From Simkaniaceae bacterium (GTDB taxonomy: Bacteria; Chlamydiota; Chlamydiia; Chlamydiales; JACRBE01), in assembly GCA_022763045.1 (NCBI GenBank), contig JALEGI010000014.1:94768-158767 (forward strand): 64,000 nucleotides of DNA, given 5' to 3'. Under the pieces are notes generated by a model, which saw only the letters and a list, made by a program, of their open reading frames with translations, ran no database searches and was not told where the DNA came from. Positions 60,901 to 64,000 of this stretch are shown here, one piece after another. Position numbers and translations under genes: made by a program. Each line of letters begins with the position of its first letter. The stretch's first letter is position 1.

Positions 60901-61494
60901 CGCACTTGGTTCGCGCAGCCCGGTTCTACAGAGCGTATGCAAAAGATTATCTTTACAAGAGCTCTTGAAAAGATGATTGATTTTGGATTCACCGATGTCA
61001 CTAAATCTCAATTGCAGAGCTTAAGCGAGCCTTATCTTGCAAAGCTTCCCAATAGTAAGGTGCATCTTCTTGGCCCAATCAAAGTGGGGCGCTTGAAAAC
61101 AGAGGCAGTGATTTCAAAGTTAGGTCCACACCAGGCAAACTTTGTAAAGCAACCCAATGCCCTAAATAGGGGGGCAATTAAAGGGCTTACTAAAGAGAAT
61201 CTGGTGCGTTCGCTGCGCTTCAATAAACTGCTCTCGGTAAACCCAAATCAGTTGCATATGGTTAGCCCTGTCCGAAGATTGGCTTATGTCGTGACCTCAA
61301 TTGCAGCGGCGATTTTCTCACTCATTGCAATCATCTTTACTGAATTTTTCTTTGCAATCACGATGCCCCTTAAGCTGCATGCAGCTCGCGAGGCGCGTGA
61401 CTTTGTGCGCGAGGGCTTGATCCGCTTTGGGAATCTGCTTGCCTACCCATTCATAGGCACCCCCAGGGCTAGACCCATCCCATACCCCGCCTAA
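51973..61494 (+). CDS. 3173-residue DUF3638/DUF3645-like helicase-fold giant
   Basis: The central part has a P-loop PMGGGKTS near residue 1783, DEVH near 1920, a GMSGTPN segment near 2238 and, close to 2405, the MRLRQF motif after 'KRHSEGTDVPALPDAR...IWGTDTS', the layout of DUF3638/DUF3645 proteins of fungi and some bacteria. The N-terminal 300 residues hold a possible Cys-His pair (RSGTCALKAP, GGHLKKPVGHAM). Residues about 2575-2615 are coiled-coil (VEVQVQQEKQLEVEKEVE). The last 80 carry two hydrophobic helices. Between 2750 and 3100 a repeated LTxxQLxxI-type motif occurs. AGGAGGAATT precedes ATG 51973. It may be a membrane-tethered helicase-like effector. Confidence 0.7.
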   Translation: MVPGHGAGAPASGGVARLTPQEEVKQRLTTVPRPQAPAPLPVPQALAVPATHHIPFPEVRIGKRDFFQINCDNALTSSGHEGSALWYTSEMLVKYLDAFAPFDPDSVEAKRLLVQLQDERLYTNYSSHAQVATEATRLCGNIAALGEGKRLVISGGHLKKPVGHAMVYEVIKKGANSYDFFVYNTSGGLKYQTTTVSGIKSKMNPVLGFENLTLEDLSTDFIETLLLPQTKLVGDTFVMDSLFRAIYAHLGHKVKPDTLDLSEYITTQRSGTCALKAPLALLRRVLGRHKYKEFVYKMSYDSLLAANHGCVDLSDKKERNLVANAARNLMHMSCKLGGIPNEEGIALARATLEQVAHYEEIKKFRNVCDLSTRAVNHPRVVVDRPSSYYPTIFPKSFYTGYSAKEALRAISRLNGAEKRAQIELFVDKLDIESCDPIDSSDAQNYYELLRGYERALDTSQLGLTARQRNTLHTLFIFIYKHCKQYDSRLAECFGAAGLLNHDDPAQLFLSTDELRRQATIAAFYQRELPKKTITGYKISLANFNASNSGALVAYAWDQYQSIKGRVTAEKDAYYDEKPAFYRPQSRTPRNKVYYDFAERFGDFDEPISSNGEVSKTFRRMQKAMTLMQGTELKKHTNRYDNKSSQDVYECYVGKQTHDPLKLVSYDLIDRTLARNTRVPPEWVAEVEREDRTQLAASPQTAQIKRLFFRHALGHTRLAPIDIFHHCSRFFSELNLPEVRSLIEHQLFKSIEGEAPLHGAIHDPLFEKAVLDFLDRSIKVFALGIDDSGVDRALFLIRLAGHLTNLPEIRRSDFARKLQERVQKLAAEFKLETLSELSQAKFHLHMALYLSADFTERTFPHVASWLGFVKVEALLGNIGELKGMIQIVKQRFLPELERRFDGEDELSRYLFGEPCDECIRDGSVLTFYRNGRREKAQVDLFSGRMLTYQGVAPQLIDIDKLMASDPFKEIFPDPSKITFRSGISHLFVETSSGKYRISASSEDKFKIEREFHDLWLQEIEVKELIDLYQIKLQAGKLQSNIPPHILAACNVFSNENSLYFFDKMSGDLLFRSTSYEGLTRASNRSGVLKTEPDSAFRMIENSNFIDVIDNQVHFPRYQNLYFTQERGEWVWNHDSSYRLVEQTDTSTLGDFHNFLLLKSSNAKAPDLALVPDIDVAGDGLDLLGFKGNDVKAALSSVKIGEREVFAIPLKDGKFAPSNAQQYIVAAYIELLKGNFLEALGYIENVSRLDLGRSEKCVKLLHRFLSVAAGSSHPEVLGLFMREKYLLMRHSELTEKKIAPKESEYLLYLERLGNIPYAYRLTHEQELWFINKSKSGNRRIENRRRLLAGEACLPMVIGREMPKNATVTLPRDDEVVTQFDPDTPAPIALRDLSLTEMIDYLKNYSTEDKGEFYAYIMKAKRNRFEREKARKNLQTIALYGTNENKLAAFYLKILESDNTTFPWTFTLSQRQRDEIRRNSGNSWYESCYKEQSFKDWRRALCAAHGVSFSKEVTVWSPSDRSGDPMPEHPDLSGEPLHNPPNFRRVQDSLQLSAPLNSTPYTATLETVKTQILSSKLPPVDRTDYTADLNRMHSPSEEWKDAYDATMAEFMKGYAKTLAAREGLPSHKPHVDQPDVSHLVTMEQDLLALANPTALEHDVRLHGGGAKALTINDLVYLFFEGNRSAYPQGVNADHLYDATAQYMRAAIEYQQSMRLYEKTDLLELREIAKQTSQYDVISDPERLVFEYMMHVMLRSNPDQAKTLKFILENLQQKKNCTVQVPMGGGKTSVVATYFLAKMAGKDKLPILLTPSFQYQTISETLQQNLKQAFGIEVMTLNLHREELDLNRIRAVKSLLEEVQKGSQFGTPRVLVACPEGLQVLELEFLALMRELKRFRNAIPHDLSAKIEELRGILKLLRDKGVALCDEVHQVLNINMEMNFPLGETTHPDKENVSLVAEIMKELFKPDVRRALHIDTNEQKKYFDREYFMKTVVPRVAERLSRLDILEIQEEEDRVELLKFIKGLIPASVQNAYDSGDPVSPEHQSAYEFLKFLDTDMHNSDVDEEKKAADLISLSKHLLMNLVPYILNNKTANTHFGRSKDPKTPGKVVPYITSKTPSNNEFGNIYEAMIYHFMTAMTYGVEKAQVEMVLKEYEEEAKWFMVNRAMAYEDTPPMREFQAIFGFLPANLTIDKIMETIQDSSRALFAIEAKTISKYVENSPIRLNSNAMSIVSMLGNFVGMSGTPNVNLLHHSLQENTQLDSTVNPTVMHALLRKQVLQRMISGDLIDDSVQGVNGIIDVGSHFKDIPNIEVANRIFAARPDIDNIVFYTRHNGSTTADYPAILRRGETHPEILPDLTKDTLRQHGLEAGDFFLFLDKRHSEGTDVPALPDARYSLIWGTDTSLNSGSQAIMRLRQFAHNQEVVICLPEKDAALMKLDGLVHEINLKLVSLMIAEQARETGSKMVKSFKKMLVNSVVQAGKEAALQGSLLQASKELEKYEEYIYLDNEDRPYDAYASLEVPIDTLKVLKDLSAKLVRKFPSIAQEHAKILQLAETKAKFFQKEVMRSLRELNEAARDDGTEVENQVEVQVQQEKQLEVEKEVEDELELMQRPQAETERRYPTIDAQAFMNEEQTKWKEATTSVPMRDALSEKWFNFGSGYQNPYGLAFEKGGLRVTPEYLRPYVEDVSFFNRSMPPAKYMMVFKSPGGEYKGVVVSQRQAAELKTHPREDVWLIMPNRELHAGDPEKLNFEDEKLAQLMLEFNVLTGNFDYCFRNLKDYADWLEYDERGQAIAMKERYLKLLYVKYPQLQNNAYLKLVDLKCVKRMILREERAELFTGDGDDMDLSVIAAFTEADRATTPLLSTSAQVKALPANLVKYLTATQMRFVSKEQAPHISDPALIKRIKPRVIGRLKMSSLTPGFVNALTDRQLGYITDPAIIQHLPRAKHLLVNPRLTPHIPNAVELFNLISDEHLLYASPDQLRTWFAQPGSTERMQKIIFTRALEKMIDFGFTDVTKSQLQSLSEPYLAKLPNSKVHLLGPIKVGRLKTEAVISKLGPHQANFVKQPNALNRGAIKGLTKENLVRSLRFNKLLSVNPNQLHMVSPVRRLAYVVTSIAAAIFSLIAIIFTEFFFAITMPLKLHAAREARDFVREGLIRFGNLLAYPFIGTPRARPIPYPA

Positions 61495-61496
61495 AA

Positions 61497-61613
61497 GGTG
61501 GGGCGGTTTGGGCACGTCATCTTTGCACTATTAGGGAGAGGGGTGTACGCTGCCCGCTTTTAGTACTACCCCTCTCCCGAATAGCACAAATCTAACGCAC
61601 CCAAAGCCACCCC
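61497..61613. repeat. 117-base near-perfect hairpin after the giant gene
   Basis: The arms GGTGGGGCGGTTTGGG (61497-61512) and CCCAAAGCCACCCC (61600-61613) pair with a bulge. Inner arms TTTGCACTATT...GGGAGAGGGG (61522-61544) and CCCCTCTCCC...AATAGCACAAA (61569-61590) are nearly exact. The loop is about 15 bases. It starts three bases past the giant's stop codon. No T tract follows. Part of it (TTTGCACTAT) resembles the core of the structured elements at 33 and 42 kb. Confidence 0.8.
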
Positions 61614-61633
61614 AATTTCCCAACAAACAGTTA

Positions 61634-61656
61634 GCTTGTAAAGCGGCTTTACAGGC
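61634..61656. repeat. 23-bp palindrome, copy 2
   Basis: The same unit as at 11959-11981 with one base changed. GCTTGTAAAG (61634-61643), CGG, CTTTACAGGC (61647-61656). The stop codon and last codons of the dihydrouridine-synthase gene lie within it, so the palindrome either was recruited or inserted at that gene end. Confidence 0.7.
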
Positions 61657-62563
61657 ATTTAAGATTATATAAAGATGTGCAGTGAGAGAGGAAGTCTGCG
61701 GGCGAAAGATCGTTTGTTCTGAGCATCTGCTGCCGCTCTTCTGGATGGTCTCGCAAGAGATAGCCAAAGAGCTGTTTATACTGGTTAAGCCTATGTCGCG
61801 GCTTGAGCTCGGGAGAGAGCGCATTTTTAAAAGCAGTGAGAAAATCGCTGAGCGAGCCGCGACGGGGCAGGCCCTTTATGTCCCAAAAAATCCAGGGGTT
61901 TGTCACGGCGCCACGTCCAATCATGAGTGCATCGCAGTTGGTTTGCTTGAGCATATTGCGTGCATCTTGGGGCGAGCGTATATCTCCATTTCCTACAACG
62001 GGTATTTGCAAGAGACTTTTCGCTCGGGCAATAAGGGACCAGTCTGCTGGGGGGCCATAGCCCTCTATTTTCGTGCGTGGATGCAATGTGATAAAGGCAG
62101 CCCCTGACTCTTGGGCGGCCAGCATGTTCTCATTAAATAGGGAGGTGTCCTCAAACCCGGAGCGTAGTTTGATTGAGACTGGAACGGTTGTGGCCTCGAC
62201 CATCGCTTTTGCAATTGTGTGCAGTAACTCGGGTGTTTTAAGTAGGGTTGAGCCTGCACCTCGTCCAGTTACAGTATTAGATGGGCAGCCGCAATTGAGT
62301 TCAATTCGTGGGGCTCCCTTTTCTGCAAGGGCCTGTGTCATCTCTGCCATGTGTGCAGGATTTGAGCCCATGATCTGGGCCGCTTGTGGATAGGGGGCTA
62401 GCTGGTGGGGGCAGTAGCTTTTTGCTAGAGTTTTAATCTGGGGGTTCTGTGAGACCCTGATAAATTCAGTGCAAGCTTCATCAAAGCCGCCAATTGTGGC
62501 CATTGCCTTTCTAAATGGGAGGGCGCCAACCCCTTCCATCGGCGCTAAATAGAGTTTAACCAT
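61649..62563 (-). CDS. tRNA-dihydrouridine synthase
   Basis: 304 residues of the Dus TIM-barrel family: APMEGVGALPFRKAM at the start, the catalytic ELNCGCPS (Cys) followed by GRGAGSTLLKTP, then IKLRSGFED, TLHPRTKIEGYGPPADW and VVGNGDI for FMN. It reduces uridines in the tRNA D loop. The pattern is closest to DusC, but I would not name the position. ATG 62563 has no strong site. The last codons lie in the palindromic repeat at 61634-61656. Confidence 0.9.
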   Translation of the reverse strand: MVKLYLAPMEGVGALPFRKAMATIGGFDEACTEFIRVSQNPQIKTLAKSYCPHQLAPYPQAAQIMGSNPAHMAEMTQALAEKGAPRIELNCGCPSNTVTGRGAGSTLLKTPELLHTIAKAMVEATTVPVSIKLRSGFEDTSLFNENMLAAQESGAAFITLHPRTKIEGYGPPADWSLIARAKSLLQIPVVGNGDIRSPQDARNMLKQTNCDALMIGRGAVTNPWIFWDIKGLPRRGSLSDFLTAFKNALSPELKPRHRLNQYKQLFGYLLRDHPEERQQMLRTNDLSPADFLSHCTSLYNLKCL

Positions 62564-63017
62564 GTTGGGGATTATATCATGTGTCTGGTTTGATGGGATG
62601 ATTCAAAAAAGTGCTTGATAAAAGGGGGTGTAGGAGGAAATAGAATAGGGATTTTTTATGGCCCCTTTTTTGGCGAAAAATGCGAAAAAAAGCCCTAGGG
62701 AAAAGTGGCTCAAACATATTTCTGAAACTTTTTTTTCAGGCGTTTCCCATAGAGGAAATGAAGAAAAAAAATAAAAAAAAACAAAAAGGCGCTTGCGTAT
62801 AAAATCGGGTTTAGTGCATAGTCTTGGTTATCTTAAGCGGGAAACACCGCCGAAAGACAAAAGCGAAAAGATCAGTTTCGCTAAGATTTTTTGACAGCTA
62901 GAATGAAATGATGACCTTTAAGAAATGTGCATTATCGGGATTTGGTTCTTAGTGAGTTTTACTCGCTAAGACACCCGTCAAAATATATTCTTACACCAAG
63001 TAAGAAAATCCAATTTT
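62564..63017 (+). promoter_or_regulatory. rRNA operon leader and promoter region
   Basis: A 454-base AT-rich region before the 16S gene. A candidate -10 TATAAA is at 62798-62803, behind a long A/T-rich run (62762-62787) and a GGCGC next to it. A hairpin CTTAGTGAG/CTCGCTAAG (62948-62970) may belong to the processing stem. No -35 of good match was found, so the assignment is weak. Confidence 0.5.
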
Positions 63018-64000
63018 TTTAATGAGAATTTGATCTTGGTTCAGATTGAATGCTGACAGCGTGGATGAGGCATGCAAGTCGAACGAAGCCTTCGGGCTTA
63101 GTGGCGAAAGGGTTAGTAATACATGAGTAATCTACCTCCTACTCTGGAATAACGGCTGGAAACGGCCGCTAATACCGGATGAGGTTGTGAGTGGTAACAC
63201 TTGCGTATCAAAGTAGGGGATCTTCGGACCTTACGGTAGGAGAAGGGCTCATGGGATATCAGCTTGTTGGTGTGGTAACGGCGCACCAAGGCTAAGACGT
63301 CTAGGCGGACTGAGAGGTTGACCGCCAACATTGGGACTGAGACACTGCCCAAACTCCTACGGGAGGCTGCAGTCGAGAATCTTTCGCAATGGACGAAAGT
63401 CTGACGAAGCGACGCTGTGTGAACGATGAAGGCCCTCGGGTTGTAAAGTTCTTTCGCCTGGGAACAAGAGAATATGGCTAATATCCATATGATTTGAGTG
63501 TACCAGGTAAAGAAGCACCGGCTAACTCCGTGCCAGCAGCTGCGGTAATACGGAGGGTGCAAGCATTAATCGGATTTACTGGGCGTAAAGAGTGCGTAGG
63601 CGGATAGGAAAGTCAGACGTGAAATTTCGGGACTCAACCCCGAAGCTGCGTTTGAAACTTCCTTGTCTTGAGGGTAGGCGGAGAAAACGGAATTCCACGT
63701 GTAGCGGTGAAATGTGTAGATATGTGGAAGAACACCTGTGGCGAAAGCGGTTTTCTAGCTTACTCCTGACGCTGAGGCACGAGAGCAAGGGGAGCGAACA
63801 GGATTAGATACCCTGGTAGTCCTTGCCGTAAACGATGTATACTTGATGTAGCTGGGCTCAACCCCGGCTGTGTCGAAGCTAACGCGTTAAGTATACCGCC
63901 TGGGGAGTACGCTCGCAAGAGTGAAACTTAAAAGAATTGACGGGGGCCCGCACAAGCAGTGGAGCATGTGGTTTAATTCGATGCAACGCGAAGAACCTTA
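63018..64000 (+). rRNA. rrs: 16S rRNA, 5' part
   Basis: Begins near 63018 (aligning GAATTTGATC with E. coli 16S position 9-18) and runs off the window at about E. coli position 980. Visible landmarks are GGCATGCAAGTCGAACG, CTACGGGAGGCTGCAG, CCGTGCCAGCAGC, ATTACTGGGCGTAAAG-type sequence, GATTAGATACCCTGGTAG and TTGACGGGGGCCCGCACAAG. GATCTTGGTTCAG and GCTGACAGCGTGGATGAGGC are chlamydial. It is on the plus strand, downstream of its promoter region. Confidence 0.98.

Noticed and set aside
62891..62896. TTGACA as the rRNA -35 box
   Set aside because: No -10-like sequence lies 16-19 bases downstream.
63113..63807. Open frames on both strands at the right end
   Set aside because: They lie inside the 16S rRNA gene.

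Overview
The window is a piece of a chromosome from an environmental (amoeba- or protist-associated) member of the Chlamydiota. The strongest evidence is the truncated 16S rRNA gene at the right end, which has chlamydia-type sequence. The gene content agrees: a SET-domain protein of the NUE type, an F-box/leucine-rich-repeat protein, very large proteins of the kind found in Parachlamydia and Waddlia relatives, and many enzymes with signal peptides. The species cannot be named from the sequence alone.

Layout. 0-9 kb: two tRNA genes, a SEC-C miniprotein, a secreted 2H-phosphoesterase-like protein, a PAP2 membrane protein, an AbrB-Doc toxin-antitoxin pair, an exported PEBP protein, a pentapeptide-repeat protein, two tiny membrane proteins, an ABC exporter, an exported Fe(II)/2-oxoglutarate oxygenase, a putative ADP-ribosyltransferase-like protein, and a DUF190-CrcB fluoride pair. 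9-15 kb: an overlapping run of trmH, two tandem exported glycosyltransferase-like proteins and a methyltransferase, followed by a drug-type MFS pump, then an exported sulfotransferase divergent from a cyclase-family hydrolase. 15-22 kb: a 1982-residue Gly-rich protein, then a roughly 1 kb element in which a four-helix-bundle (S23/IVS-type) gene lies between inverted arrays of an 83-101 bp repeat. 22-33 kb: a dienelactone hydrolase, an MFS carrier, and two AEC-family carriers enclosing two large RAP-domain proteins and a decayed third copy, then a beta-propeller phytase lipoprotein. 33-47 kb: a K+ channel, SET protein, trehalase, exported Fe/Mn SOD, F-box/LRR protein, two CxxC miniproteins, a bacterial histone overlapping glyoxalase I, a SpoU methyltransferase, two flavoproteins, a release-factor-like/SUI1 pair, and small conserved proteins. 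47-62 kb: a HAD plus DUF218 fusion, an NDH-2 plus cyclic-nucleotide-domain fusion, and a 3173-residue DUF3638-like helicase-fold protein. 62-64 kb: a tRNA-dihydrouridine synthase and the start of the rRNA operon.

Two observations stand out. First, three copies (33.1, 42.6 and 44.6 kb) of a dispersed element of about 170-280 bp can be folded into the same series of stems, and the copies differ by compensatory changes in several stems. This is direct evidence for a selected secondary structure, and I do not recognise the family. Second, the four-helix-bundle gene sits inside long inverted tandem arrays, like an rRNA intervening sequence that has moved into an intergenic site. A wider theme is export: several enzymes whose donors (nucleotide sugars, PAPS, 2-oxoglutarate) are normally cytosolic begin with signal peptides, which suggests that they act outside the bacterium, possibly in the host. 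Start codons were chosen from ribosome-binding sites and often lie inside the longest open frame; these choices are stated in each entry.
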